Assembly: GCF_954871325.1 (NCBI RefSeq)
Contig: NC_088779.1
Location: 13,332,846-13,396,845 of the forward strand
Direction of reading: 5' to 3'
Length of the DNA stretch: 64,000 nt
DNA from: Gordionus sp. m RMFG-2023
Lineage: Eukaryota; Nematomorpha; Gordioida; Chordodea; Parachordodidae
Both the position numbers and the translations under genes were made by a program. Of the stretch, positions 27,533 to 39,117 are shown one piece after another (position 1 is the first letter of the stretch; each line of letters opens with the position of its first letter). The notes under the pieces are model-generated. The model did no database searches. It was not told the origin of the DNA and saw only the letters and a list, made by a program, of their open reading frames with translations.

Positions 27533-29151
27533 CAGTGGCGTAGCCAGGATTTTATCATGGGTTTTACATTCCTTTATTTAATCATGTATATATTTTTATT
27601 AATTAAAATATTTTCAAAATGTTTATATTTTATATAATATAGATTTTAATATTAAAAATTATAATGTATAAAGACTCTATTTTTAAAAAAAGTAATTTTT
27701 TATAATTATATAAAATATGTGTAATTTTTATGCAAATAATGGTATTTAAAAAATATGATGATATTATCTTATAAATAATACTTTTTCTACAAAACAAAAT
27801 TGATTATATATTAAAACTAATAAAATTTTATTGCTATTTTTTGATTTGAATTTAAAAAGAGAGATCTACTTTTCTCTGAGATTTTGCTAATTTATCTAGA
27901 ATCAAATTTATATCTAATCTCCTTATAAATATTCAATAGGGCTAATCCATTTATACGTTTTTCACCGGTTGTGTTTTAAATAGGTTTTTAACCTTTTTAA
28001 AGTTGAAAAAGAACTTTCATTAGTTCAGGTACTAATTGGCAAGGTAGCTAAAATAATTAATAATGTTTTGATATTAGGCATCTAAAATGCAATTACACAT
28101 GGAAAGGGCCTGCAGAGCATTTTTTGGTCTCAGAGAATACCCTATTCTGTCAAGATTTTTATACCAAAATTCGACATCACGAAGTAAATTATCATATGAA
28201 CCTACTAAATCATCAGCATAAAACTCTGAGATTTTTTTAATATCCTCTCGTGTTTCAAGTGTAATCAACAGTTTAGACTCAACCGGCAAAAGTAAAATAA
28301 AAGCTTTTTAAAATATAATTATGACTAATAAATCTTTCTTTTAATTGAAATAAAAATGTATCAATAAGGGGAATAAAAATGTTTATTTTATAAAAATCTT
28401 CAATCGTAGATGCATCAATATTTGATTGATTGGATTGTCTAGAGACTACTCTAGGTTTAAAAATTTCAATTCCAAACATATTAGCAATCTCCTTTACTTT
28501 TTCATATATTTCATGAAATTTTTCATCCACATTCTCTCTGATATTTGTTAATATTGCAACAATATCCTTTGCTCTATTCATAATATCCCTTAAATCCAAA
28601 TCAATTTTTTGTAGAATTTTGCTAAAATCATATGTATAATTTAATAAAAAATAAGTACATTGAATTGAAATAAAAAGCTGTGGCTTAATAATAGCCGGCA
28701 AAAGATTTTCGGCATCTGCTGAATCTTTTTCCTTGCTTGATATATAAAATTCTAGTGCTGCAAAGACAACATAATATAGTTCAATAAAGAGTTTCACCGA
28801 CTCTTGTCTTTCGATGAATCTGTCTTCTTAGTTTTTTTTTGATTTTTTGAGTCAATATCATGATACGTTTGAATAAATAACTCCCTTTTTTGGGTGGTGT
28901 GAAATTCATATTGAAAATGAGAAATATATATTTTTATAAAATGGAATATGACAAACTAGAACTTTTATGAAATGCAAAATAATATAAAATTTATTTAATA
29001 AATATAAAAATAATCAAATGTGTATATCTATTATTATTTATAATAAATTTAAAACATAAAAATCAAGCGTTTATTAAGAATTTATTAAATTAAAATTAAA
29101 AAATTTTTTAAAAATAAAATTAAACCCCCCCCCCCCATGCCTACGCCACTA
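27533..29151 (-). mobile_element. hAT transposon with intact ends and exact target duplication
   Basis: Left end cagtggcgtagccagga and right end ctacgccacta are inverted. The 8-bp flanks 27525-27532 and 29152-29159 are both agtattat. The 1,619-bp element carries minus-strand pieces of a ZMYM1-like transposase: 28797-28279 (172 codons, with SNIDASTIEDFYKINIFIPL), 28289-28074, and the dimerisation region near 28070-27930, reading TLKRLKTYL but interrupted by stops. A C12 run sits just inside the right end. Probably a defective copy mobilised recently, given the perfect duplication. Confidence 0.95.
28279..28797 (-). pseudogene. hAT transposase fragment (ZMYM1-like), N-terminal/central part
   Basis: 172-codon open frame with the sequence EIYEKVKEIANMFGIEIFKP and a following EDFYKINIFIPLIDTFLFQL, typical of the region before the catalytic core of ZMYM1/TTF-type hAT transposases. 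It runs into a stop; the next piece (28289-28074) is in another frame. The zinc-finger N-terminus and the final motif are missing or broken. The same segment recurs at 1-550. Confidence 0.8.
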
Positions 29152-29363
29152 AGTATTATTAATAATTATATTCACAGTTATAAAATTATTTAAACAGTTT
29201 TTCAATTATGTAAAGTTTTTAAATTATTTTCATAGCTTTTTATAATTATTTTCAGTTTTTAAAATAAATGCTAAGTTTTTAAATTATTTTCACAGTTTTT
29301 TAATTAAATTCGCAGTTTATTAGACATGCCTACTAAAATCCATAGAATCTAACAGTGCGAAGC

Positions 29364-30594
29364 CAGTCGTGTGGCCAGGATTTTCCTATGGGAGGAGGAA
29401 GAGATATAATTTTTTTATATTTGAAATTATCTTTTTGGATTAAAATTTTTTAGAACTAATACATAAAATTAATTAGAACCAATCATATTTGAACATATAA
29501 TAATTTCTAACACAAATAATTAAATATGATAAATTCAAAATTTTTAAGAGAATACTGTTAAAAAAATTATAATTATATAAACCGGCATGTAAATCACAAT
29601 AAAATATAATATTATAAACATTTTATTTTGATTTTAAAATAATCAAAATATTCATAAATAAATGAAAACGATTGCGCCAATTTTTAATAATTTGTTCTGT
29701 GTTGTAAATTAGATCTCTATGTATATTTAGTAAAGCTAGTAGTCCATTCATTCGATTTTAAGATGCTGTACTCTTGAGATAGGTTTTTATTATATGTAAT
29801 GAAGAAAAGATCATCTCATTTGCTTGTACTAATTGGTATCATTGTACACAGTAATTTAAATATATTTGGAAAAACTCAAATAATTAATCTTTCATGATTT
29901 AAATTCCAAAATTAATTGGCTCAGATCCAAAATACTTAATTTTTTCTATATCAAGATTATATCCTCAGATCAATGTGAGTTATAAGATATATTATTTGTA
30001 AATTGGATGGAGCCATTTGATGCATCACTAACCATTCATTGATTTAACTCAAAAGTGTATCCAAAAGTTAAATAAAAACGGTTATTTTATATTAATCCTC
30101 AATTTTTACGTTAATATTGGAACGATTGGTTTGCCGGTGAAAGTCAAGGTTTGCAATCTAAAATCATATATCGCTTTAACCTCTACTATCACATAAATTA
30201 AGAGGAATTTGGTCGATATCATCTCTTAGTTTTCTAATTTATAATATAATAATTCGCGATTCACATAACTTCAACCAAATCCATATCATTTTTTTAAAAA
30301 AGATTGCATAAAATTGTTATGCAATAAATAATTTATTGATAATCCCAATGAAAAAATCTAGAGATAAATTAAATATAATTTTTTTTGGATGATAAATAGT
30401 TTTAAAATGTAAGAAAAACTTTAAATTTTCGTAATATAAAATATTAATATACAAATTTTTAAAATAATTTAAATTTTTTGCTAATATTTAGATAATAACC
30501 TATTTAAAATAGAATGTTTTGCAATTCACATTTTATGTAAACCTATTATTTTTTCAAAAATTCTTGCTACAAGTGGGATCACCCTATGCGTCTG
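29364..30594 (-). mobile_element. hAT relative inserted beside the minisatellite
   Basis: Left end cagtcgtgtggccagga and right end ctatgcgtctg; flanks tgcgaagc (29356-29363) and cgcgaagc (30595-30602) match at 7 of 8. 1,231 bp. Minus-strand remnants of the transposase C-terminus near 29830-29700 (an aaaacctatctcaagagtac stretch corresponding to KTYLKST) are riddled with stops. Same family as 37421-38632. Confidence 0.75.
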
Positions 30595-30598
30595 CGCG

Positions 30599-30985
30599 AA
30601 GCAGTCAATAAATTTCTGTTAGTTTTTATAGAACCATGCAGTTCAGGGTAAGGCCATATAAGCTCGTGGGCAGTGTTTGCAGTTAGGCTGGAGCTATGCA
30701 ACAAAGATAAGAGTTAATGTTTATATTAGATGCTGAAAAATACTAATTTTATTAGATATCAATCCCACTACATTCGGTTAAATTCAACAGATACATGGTG
30801 AAGCAGCAATAATTTCTGTTATTTTACCGAACTACATGATTCAGGCAAGGCTTGATACCAAACTCGTGGACTACGTTAGCAATTAGCTTAGGGCTATGTT
30901 TAGTTATTAGATGAGGAGAAATACCAATCTTATTAGATATGCCAAACCACTACATTAAATAAAATCTAACAAAAAATATAAAATA
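30599..30985. repeat. two-copy tandem repeat of about 200 bp
   Basis: aagcagtcaataaatttctg at 30599 and aagcagcaataatttctg at 30801 start two similar blocks; both later contain a ttattagatat segment followed by ccactacatt. Identity is moderate. Function unknown. Confidence 0.75.
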
Positions 30986-31085
30986 ATTTTATTAAAACTG
31001 TGAAAATATGTTAAAAAGATCATATTGATTTAAAATCTGTGAAATCAATTAATAAAACTGTGAGAGCATGAATTAAAAAGTAAAA
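30985..31085. repeat. minisatellite right arm, inverted relative to 27427-29340
   Basis: Units aaaactgtgaaaatat, aaaatctgtgaaatc and aaaactgtgagagc are the reverse complement type of the acagttttt units of the left arm. Together the arms could define a foldback-like element of which the two hATs are later guests. Confidence 0.55.
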
Positions 31086-31128
31086 ATATTGTTTTAAGGG
31101 AGATATCTTTTATTCCGTGATCTCAAAC

Positions 31129-31548
31129 CAGGGCTGTGAACCAAAATCCAACTCCTCAATCCGAACCCTCCTGAACCATCGATATTTCGCTGAACCCAAA
31201 CCCTAACCCTTTTTAAAAATTTAGAGTTCAGGGTCTTAACTTTTTTTAAAAAAAATTTCGATCGTAAAATGACGATATTTTAGAAGATAATATGATGGTT
31301 CAAATAAAATTTTTGAAATAGAAATATAATATTATATTTAAAATTGTATAGTAGTATTTTATATATTATAATTATGATGATGTCAACTCAATACTAATTA
31401 AAATAAATTTCTTAAAAAAATGGTGTTTCTGTTTTGTTATTTTAACTCTGGTCTCCGAACTCTGAAACTGTCTGAACCCGAATTGGGTTCAGATATTTTT
31501 CACTTAACCCAAACCCGAACCCATTGAAGGAAGGTTCACAGAGCCCTG
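31129..31548. mobile_element. hAT-type MITE with gene-like GC blocks
   Basis: Ends cagggctgtgaacc and ggttcacagagccctg form an inverted repeat; flanks tctcaaac and tctaaaaa match at 6 of 8. The interior contains repeated gaaccc/aaccc motifs on the left and gaacccgaa on the right, with an AT core. Non-coding. Confidence 0.75.
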
Positions 31549-32600
31549 TCTAAAAAACTAAGGTCTTTAACAAAAACTTAGGCTTTAAAAAATATAAACA
31601 CTTTAAATAATACATAATTTACTTTTGAAACATTTTAAATAATTTAAATTTAATCTTATTTTGAAACACTTTAAATAATATCTAATTTTATTTTCAATTA
31701 AATTTAATAAAATATAAGTATAATTTTAGTTTTACCTTTAATTTTCCGAATATTATAATGTTGTTTTAATTTAAAAAAAAAACATTATTTAAAACAAAAA
31801 TTGATGATCTTGTATATAATCATTTTAAACAAAAATATCAGGCAATATCATGTGATTAACTTCGGCGAATTAGAATTATACCCCAAAATAAAATATATGC
31901 GATATATGCAAAATAAAATAACAAAAATTATAATCACGGGGTTAAATAAAAGATCCTCCGCGATAACAAATTAATTACATAAAATAACAAATCACAACAC
32001 CTCCGCTAAGTGACTGCCCCATATTCTTCGATTGTACAATCTATTAAAACTATGTATCCATCGCGCTCTTCCAAGAGCAGTTGTCTTCGCTGGAATCCCC
32101 TAAGTTTACTTGTTCCGTAATATTCCCATAATTCTCTGTCCTCCTTCGCCTTCTTTTATGAGTAAAAATGGTCTCTATTCGTACATCATATCAAATTCGC
32201 ATAAAAATTTATAAAAACATAAAAATATTAATCCCAAATATTATACCATTTACCTTTTAGCGTGCCATTTTACTTCCTCTTGCAACTCTACCAAATATTT
32301 TAAAAATAATTTCTAAAAATATTCCTTGAAAATATAATCAACTGAAGTTTAGATTACTATCTGCTTACAATTTTCTACATACAAAATTTTTCATACCCCA
32401 TCAAGTCAAGCCCAAAATATATAAAAGCTTGTTTTAATTCTCAAATTATATTTAATATTTTATCGTATATACCAGAGGTCTGCAAATGAAACATTTTCAG
32501 GCTCAATGGAATTTAGTTAATGCCCATCCCAAAGGATAGAACCACAAAGTTGGATTAAGAAAAAAAAATACCAAGTTTAATTAAGAAAAAAAGAAGATCT

Positions 32601-32657
32601 TTGCTGGGATTCCATCCGATTTGTAAGCGACGCTCTTGCCCATTAGGCCACAGACGT
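32601..32657 (-). repeat. tRNA-like sequence, decayed copy
   Basis: Minus strand: ctgtggcctaatgggcaaga resembles a tRNA D-arm/A box, followed by cgcttacaaatcgg, an anticodon-arm-like stretch, and a broken B box (ggatggaatccc). Shares flanking sequence with the copy at 33195-33264. Read as part of a tRNA-derived repeat, not a gene. Confidence 0.6.
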
Positions 32658-32726
32658 TTTTCTCAAAATTCACGATTTTTTAAATATATATTATAAATTG
32701 TGACACGTGACATGATTTTATATATA

Positions 32727-32911
32727 TGAGACTTGCAGGCCTGGCCCGGATTTACCGGGACGTATTTTAATTTTTTGAAATATACCCAGGGCCGTTTATT
32801 TAAAAACCAAATATTTGAAATCACCATTATTAGCTATAAAAATCATAAATAATAATATATTTTGAAAAAATCGGGGCCAGACCGTGCAAATTGTACCTCT
32901 GCGGGTCTCTG
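32727..32911. repeat. CAGRGACCTG-family MITE, copy with GC-rich ends
   Basis: gagacttgcaggcctggccc on the left and gaccgtgcaaattgtacctc followed by tgcgggtctctg on the right mirror the element at 35449-35655, and the cores align. Target duplication not convincing. Confidence 0.65.
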
Positions 32912-33194
32912 TACATATTATAGATTTTTATAGATAGATAGATGTTTATGATGTATAAGATGGTAATGTTAGATTTTATTTTAATGGATGTTTTGATGAA
33001 TGATTGTTTGATATGGTATGATGCTATAAGAATACTTGGCTATTACGTTGTGAAAAATTTATAAATATAAGAATACCTATTTAATAGTTTGAATATTAAA
33101 GTAGCAACAAACTTTGAATCGTATGTAAATATGTTACACTTAATTATTTTATCTTCTATTTAATTAATTTTGCCAAATTAAGAAGAAAAAAACT

Positions 33195-33264
33195 TTGTTG
33201 GAATTCGAACCCATGACTCTCACATTTGTAAGGGACGCTTTTGCCGACTAGGCCACAAACGCTT
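33195..33264 (-). repeat. tRNA(Val)-like sequence with A and B boxes
   Basis: Minus strand contains a Pol III A box TGGCCTAGTCGG (33244-33255) and B box GGTTCGAATTCC (33200-33211) at normal spacing, and a cccttacaaa anticodon region compatible with TAC. The anticodon and acceptor stems do not pair well and there is no matching 3' acceptor strand. Upstream and downstream flanks resemble the copy at 32601. Best read as a tRNA-derived SINE head. Confidence 0.65.
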
Positions 33265-34229
33265 TTAAAAAATTGTGAATTTTAAAATATAAATTGTGAC
33301 TGTGACAAGGCTTTTATATATATTATAGAAGATAAGATTTTTTTTTAAATGATAAACATTAAAAAAATACCATTGATTCTTTTATATTTTAATATAGTGT
33401 ATTATAAAGCGGGTGGGCCGGTAAAGGGAATTTTGGGGCAAAGCCCTTCAAATATGGGGCCTCTTTTATAAATATGGGGCCTTTAGCCATTTATTTTATA
33501 CTTTTAAAAAGGATTTTTTTTAAAAAAAAATAAAACTAAGATAAAGGAGTTAGAAATTACTATTTAAATAAAGATACTGCAAAATATTAATTTATCTTTG
33601 TAAACTTATACACAATTTTTTTTAACATCTCAAAATCTTTCAGGCGTATCAGATTACACCGCAAGTCCTTAGCTAGAATTTTATGACTTATATTATTTTA
33701 CTCAAAATAAAAAATGAAACTTCGAAATATTTTCAATAATTTCTCAGAATTAAAAAAAATACTTAAGCTCATATTTTTACTGAATTTTTTTCTTAAAATC
33801 TAAGCGAAGAGTTTCATATATATTTCTGAGCTATTCATTTTTTAATCACAGCGTTTCAGTTTTATACTTGAGCAAATAGTATTTTTGAGCATTAAGAAAT
33901 AATTCTGAACATTTATTCATTCTGAACTCTTAAGGATTTTCCTGTCCGTATAAATCTTAATTTCATAAGTTGTTGCAATTATTTTCAATATAGATCTATC
34001 TCATTAATTGGAAATTATTTTTAAAAGTTATTAAATATTTATTTCTTCAAAAATTTTTTTTTAAATATTGTATAATATGAACATTTGATTTATGTATTAT
34101 AAAAGAAGAATGAGTGTAAATTACATCTGTAACTATTATTGTTAAGAAGATTATATTTTCTATAATGAAAAACATTGAAAAAGAGGTATACATAGATATT
34201 TTTTATGGACAAATTTTAGTTTTCCATAT

Positions 34230-34787
34230 TCATTTAGCGGGGCTTGGTTGAGAAGCGGCGTCTCCTTTTTTGGCACTTTTGCTTCTCTTACTTCTTCTGC
34301 TTCTACCTCTTTTGGATCTCCTTCCACTACGAGATCTACGAGATTTTCTGCCTTTTGAAGAAGACCTTCCCTTTCTCCTCCTTCTCCTTCTTTTGCTCTT
34401 CCCAGAATCTTGAGAATCATCTGAACTATCGTCACCTCCTTTTTTACCTCTTCTTCTTTTACGTCTCCTTTTTCCATTAGAGGCACCGCCAGGTTGAGGT
34501 TTTCTGCGTCTACGACGTCTTTTCTTCACAGAGCTATCTTCACTACCTTTTTGACTTTTACTTTTACTTCTCTTGCTGCTTTTACTTACTTTTCCAGCAC
34601 AATTACCCATCATCATATCAGATTTCATAGACTCGTTCATTATGACATTTTTCTCGTTTCGTGGTTTTTTGCAAATTTTGCCTGTCTTAGGAGCATTGAG
34701 AATCTTGAGGAGCCTAATAGATTTTTGTAATTTTAAGCCTCTAATACTAATCATATCTTTTTGCTTTTTCGTTGTTAATTTAGCCAT
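34230..34787 (-). CDS. intronless gene for a very basic Arg/Lys/Ser-rich protein (185 aa)
   Basis: Single open frame of 185 codons with ATG and stop. I do not recognise a family. Residues 1-70 are Lys-rich without obvious repeats; residues 70-185 are almost only Arg, Lys, Ser and Gly, with runs such as KKRRRRRRK and KSKRRRRRRKG, many RS dipeptides, and one acidic patch (DDSSDDSQDSG). No signal peptide, membrane segment or globular domain is visible. The composition resembles sperm or spore nuclear basic proteins, H1-tail-like proteins, or RS-domain RNA-binding factors; it gives nuclear/nucleic-acid binding as an inference only. Base composition is clearly richer in G+C than its surroundings, and the frame is intact within repeat-dense DNA, both arguing for selection. 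A TATA-like sequence lies just upstream. The overlapping frame at 34160-34486 is a shadow. Alternatively it is a low-complexity exon of a larger gene, though no splice partners were seen. Confidence 0.7.
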   Translation of the reverse strand: MAKLTTKKQKDMISIRGLKLQKSIRLLKILNAPKTGKICKKPRNEKNVIMNESMKSDMMMGNCAGKVSKSSKRSKSKSQKGSEDSSVKKRRRRRRKPQPGGASNGKRRRKRRRGKKGGDDSSDDSQDSGKSKRRRRRRKGRSSSKGRKSRRSRSGRRSKRGRSRRSKRSKSAKKGDAASQPSPAK

Positions 34788-34818
34788 TAAAATAATTTTT
34801 TAATAAATAACCATTAAC

Positions 34819-34828
34819 TATATATAAA
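34819..34828 (-). promoter_or_regulatory. TATA-like box upstream of the basic-protein gene
   Basis: On the minus strand the sequence gtttatatatag sits about 32-41 nt before the ATG at 34787. Position and form suit a TATA box with a short leader, but such strings are common in DNA this AT-rich. Confidence 0.3.
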
Positions 34829-35448
34829 CAAGCAATAAATTTTTAATAAAACTTTTTTAAAAAAAATATTTTACAATTAAATACAGATGAATTATGCAAA
34901 ATTACAACATTGTCGTATGTAATTATGTCACATTTATGATGTAAATTCATTCTTGTAATAAATATTTGCGCATTACATAGCTAATTTATTAATACATCAT
35001 TGAGATTTAAATGTAAACTCGTTGACAGAAACTCTTATTTCTAGTAGCATTGTCAGTATAAGACAATAGAGATATATATAGTAATTCAATAAAGTGCGAA
35101 GAAATATTATTGATGGAAGCTAATATAGGATATATAATGCTCGTGCCTTTTTTTTAGGGAATGGAATAATTATCTCTATCCACATATATGTAGGTGAATT
35201 TAGACGGTTAAGCTAATTTTTTACAATACTTTTATGATTGTAATACAATGAAGCTGGAATATATATATTATTCTGAAAGTTTTAATAAGTATTTTTGTTA
35301 ATAATTTTGATTTTCCTTTTTTTCTTCTGAGAATTGAGGTAAATTAGTTTTTTTTTCTAAAGGGCGGCTGAAGGTCTAACTTACATTTTAGCAGCCTTGA
35401 CTGATGAATCTGAATATTTTTTTTATTTTACATTTTGTTTACCTATAT

Positions 35449-35655
35449 CAGAGACCTGCAGGGCCGGATCGTATTTTAATTTTTTTTTTTTAATTTTTTT
35501 ATTTAAATAGTCGAACAAGACCAGGCCGTATATTTTAAAACCAAATATTTTAAATCGTCATTATTAACTATAAAAATTAAAAAATAATTGCCAGGCCGAA
35601 TTTTTTTTAAAAAATCCTAGCCAGGCCGTGCAAATGGTATTTCTGCAGGTCTCTG
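35449..35655. mobile_element. hAT-type MITE (CAGAGACCTGCAG family)
   Basis: Perfect 13-bp inverted ends cagagacctgcag / ctgcaggtctctg; flanks acctatat and acctacat match at 7 of 8. 207 bp, no coding capacity. It is the clearest member of the family also seen at 19980 and 32727. Confidence 0.9.
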
Positions 35656-35663
35656 ACCTACAT

Positions 35664-37420
35664 ATTTAGTTAACGACCTATTTTTCCCAAATAATTTTTA
35701 AAGTATAATGCAATCTCTTTTCCCAACATTTGTGATCAATCACAATCTATGATTCACAACCGATTACTATATTATATACTCAGATATAATTTTGGGGTTA
35801 GTAAAGGTGGTGAGATATTTGTGTTTCCCGGAGATAAAATAAAATTCCTGACAATTCTTTTATGGCTAATAATGGATCCTATATAAAGCTTGTTTCCTAT
35901 ATATACAGAGAAAATTACCCTCCCCTGTATTGCTTATAATACCATCCTGGCCACCAAAAACATTTATATATTCTATAAATTTTTACTTGATTTACAAACT
36001 TTTCAGACATCATAATTTATTTATGCTAGGAATAACAAATAAGCATTCGTTGTAATAATCAAATAGTTGTTACTAACAGTAGTCTAAATATTAGCCAAAT
36101 ATATAATTCCAAAAACTGCATTAATATGTTATCTATGTGAATAAATAATTCAAAATGAATTAATCGTTAAATCGAAATATTAGTAAATTAAAATCTCATT
36201 ATACCAGGTTATTAATTTTGCATTTAATCTACAAATAGTTTCTTTATTTATTTTACCTTATCCCCTAGCTTACCCCCCTTTGAATGCCTTATCCATATCC
36301 CATTCAAATAACAAATAACATATAGGTACTGGGTTCAAATATAATCTGACGAAAGATTGATAGATGGTAATATATTTTTATTATTTAAATACGATTTTAT
36401 ATTATTTTTATTCTTAAGAACCCTACTTTTTTCGCAATCAGTCTTATATAATATTCGTTTAAATTGACCAATAATTAACCCCAAATCTATTATTTCATTT
36501 TTTTTATTCCGGACTTTAATTTTTTACAATAGATCCACAACTTTTAATTAACCACTATTTCTGATTCACTACCATTCTTGACACCTTGACCCCCTCCCCG
36601 GCAGAACTATAAAAAGGTGATTTGTTTTATGGAACAATTTACCTTATTTATTGATCAAATTATATTTATATACTGATCAAAACTTCTTTTTTAACTGTTC
36701 AAAACCGACCAATTTTGAAATAAATGCTAATTAAATATTAATTTTATAATGGTAGAAATTATTTATTAATCAAAAGTTTCTGAAATTTTGTAAAAATTCT
36801 AAAAGTTTTAATTATTCGTATTTCATTTTTTTTTTTAAAACAAATTATTTATTACATAAATTCGTAACCAAATAAATAATTTTTCCATTCAAATATGATT
36901 TTTTCAAAATTTTTATCGTTTTGTTCATGTATATTTCAAAGGAAAATTATTTTTATTGAGAACTTGTACCAATTCTATTTATATTAAATTAAAGATAATA
37001 TATTAATAATTTATTGGACCTAATTACAGTGTATAAATGATTGAGCGTATGTTAAGTTTAATATATGAATTGAAAGAAATCATAAAAATGTTTATACACA
37101 TAGCCCTATGTTTCATTGTTAAATTATTCGATTTATACTTGATAAAAAATATATTAGCAGGCATTTTATATAGGATTTAGAAAAATATAACAGCATTTAA
37201 TTTAAAAAAATATATAATATTAATTATATGAATCTATGTTTATATAAAAAAATATTTCTAAAAAAATGATTAGAAAAGTTTGTAAAAGAATGAAAAAACT
37301 GTAATAAGGAACTAGATAAATTTTGAAAAAAATGTGGAGTCATCCCAGTGATAAGAGAATTCTGTCTATGTTGGTTTTCGAGAAAAATAATTTTAGGCAA
37401 GAGGTATTTGTTGATGGGAA
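35664..37420. other. gene-free AT-rich region
   Basis: No exon, RNA gene or complete element recognised; only simple AT-rich sequence and short low-complexity ORFs. Confidence 0.5.
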
Positions 37421-38632
37421 CACTCAGGGGGGAGGGGTAATTTTTTATATTAAAATAATTTGTTTTGGAATGTTGAAAATTTATAAGAACTTCAATTTCG
37501 AAAACAAATAATATTGCATTGGAAAATATAATATATTTAAGAACCATTATAATACTATATGAATCGATATGTTTATTTACAGTAAAATATTGAATTAAAC
37601 ATTTAAAAGTTATATCAAAGCATCGTTGATAGAAAATTTAATACTCCTTACAGTTGCGCTAACTTTTTATTAATTTGTTCTGTATAGAGGATTAAATCTT
37701 GATCGATAAGTTGTATTCTTAGATAGGTTTTTATTCTCCGTAATGAAGAAAGAGTTCATCTTATTGTTGCTTATACTAATTGGTATTGTTGCCAAACTAT
37801 ACAGTAATTTTAATATATATTTTAAAAAAACTTCAAAATATATTTTAAAAGCAATGCTTCTAGTAAATTTCTTGAAAGATTATCACATAAATTTGGTCAA
37901 ATTCTTGGTGGATATTATGATTATATCTTAGTTTTCTAAGTTTTTTAGTACTAAATTCTTTATTCTAAAAAACAATTTTAATTTATAAAGGTTTTTAAAT
38001 GTAATATATATTTACATGTCGGATAAAATATGGTAAACATTCTATATAAAATATCTTGTATATAAAAAAATTCATTTAAGTTTTAATATTATAGTTTCAC
38101 GTTTCTCATAACATCAGCCAAATCAATAAAATCGACTGTCCTATTGAATCCAATAATGTATCAGCGTCAGGTAAAATATCTTCAGGCATTTGGGTATTTC
38201 TCCAAAGGCGTTTAAAAAAGATTCTTCTAGATTTAAAAATACTGTAATAACTAGGTGTAGAAAGTTCCATCTTGCAGGGCATCCCTTTTGCAGTTTCTTT
38301 CTTCTAAAAGCACAAGAAGTCTGGTAAATAATTCTATTCAGAAAATTCCTTTTCTTTAGATATTTGAACAATTTATAAAGAAATTTCTGTCAGTTATTAG
38401 TAGAGATCAGTGTTAAAGGTTTAAAAGAATGTAAGAAAATATACTTTAAATCTTCATGGGATAAAATATTATTAGAAATATTAAGAATAATTACAATTTT
38501 TTGATAATATTTAAATTGGAATATAACTTATTTGAAATGGATATTTTGCAATTCCCAATTAATGATATATTATTGTTCCTAATTCATGAAAATCTTTTAT
38601 ATTATTTCTACGCTCCCCCCCCCCTTACGCTG
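37421..38632 (-). mobile_element. decayed hAT relative of 29364-30594
   Basis: Right end cccccttacgctg at 38632 and a G-rich left end near 37421 bound 1.2 kb, the size of the related element at 29364. Shared interior: ttagataggtttttattctc with a following gtaatgaagaaa corresponds to gagataggttttta with gtaatgaagaaaag at about 29775-29810. Minus-strand transposase remnants contain stops. Target duplication is imperfect, so the exact left end is uncertain. Confidence 0.6.
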
Positions 38633-39117
38633 GTGGGACACTCGAGAATTTAGACAGAATAGGAATTCTCATATATAACTAGGTCGTTTAGAAAGGTTGT
38701 ACAGCGAATGAGATATGCACGATAAGATTAAGAGCTGTACGATAAAAACGTCTATAAAAAGGATTTATGCGGATTGTAGAACAATACCCCTTACCTTTTT
38801 TAACGTAGCAATTGAAATATTAAGAACTTTTTAGGTTATTATTAGAGTGGATTTATAAATATTATGTATAAAGCAAGTAAATTTTGTAAAAAAAATCAAT
38901 AATAAAAATTGAAAATGCAATGTAATTCAAAGAAGAATTTAAATATAAAATAAAAATTATTACAATAATTAGTTATTAAACCTTTTTCAGAATTTATTTT
39001 CTCTTTTGTATTGGTCTTTATATAAATGAATAAAATTAAATCATATAATTACTTGGTGGTAGACTTAAACTATGCTTCACTTTGTTATTCTAAATATTGT
39101 AATAATAATTATTATAG

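Larger units (their letters stand above)
27427..29340. repeat. minisatellite (left arm), split by hAT insertion
   Basis: About 20-24-bp units of the type acagtttttaaattattttc run from about 27427 to 27532 and resume at 29160-29330 on the far side of the hAT. Joining across the insertion gives about 280 bp of array. An array of inverted orientation (ctgtgaaaat units) lies at 30985-31085. Confidence 0.7.

Noticed and set aside
27427-31085. CRISPR-like array
   Set aside because: Units are AT-rich, adjacent and degenerate, without unique spacers, in a eukaryotic context.
33195-33264. Functional tRNA-Val gene
   Set aside because: A and B boxes are present but the acceptor and anticodon stems do not pair and the sequence has a repeated relative with shared flanks.
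34160-34486. Second ORF overlapping the basic-protein gene
   Set aside because: Glu/Lys/Gly-rich shadow frame of the Arg/Ser codons; no independent support.
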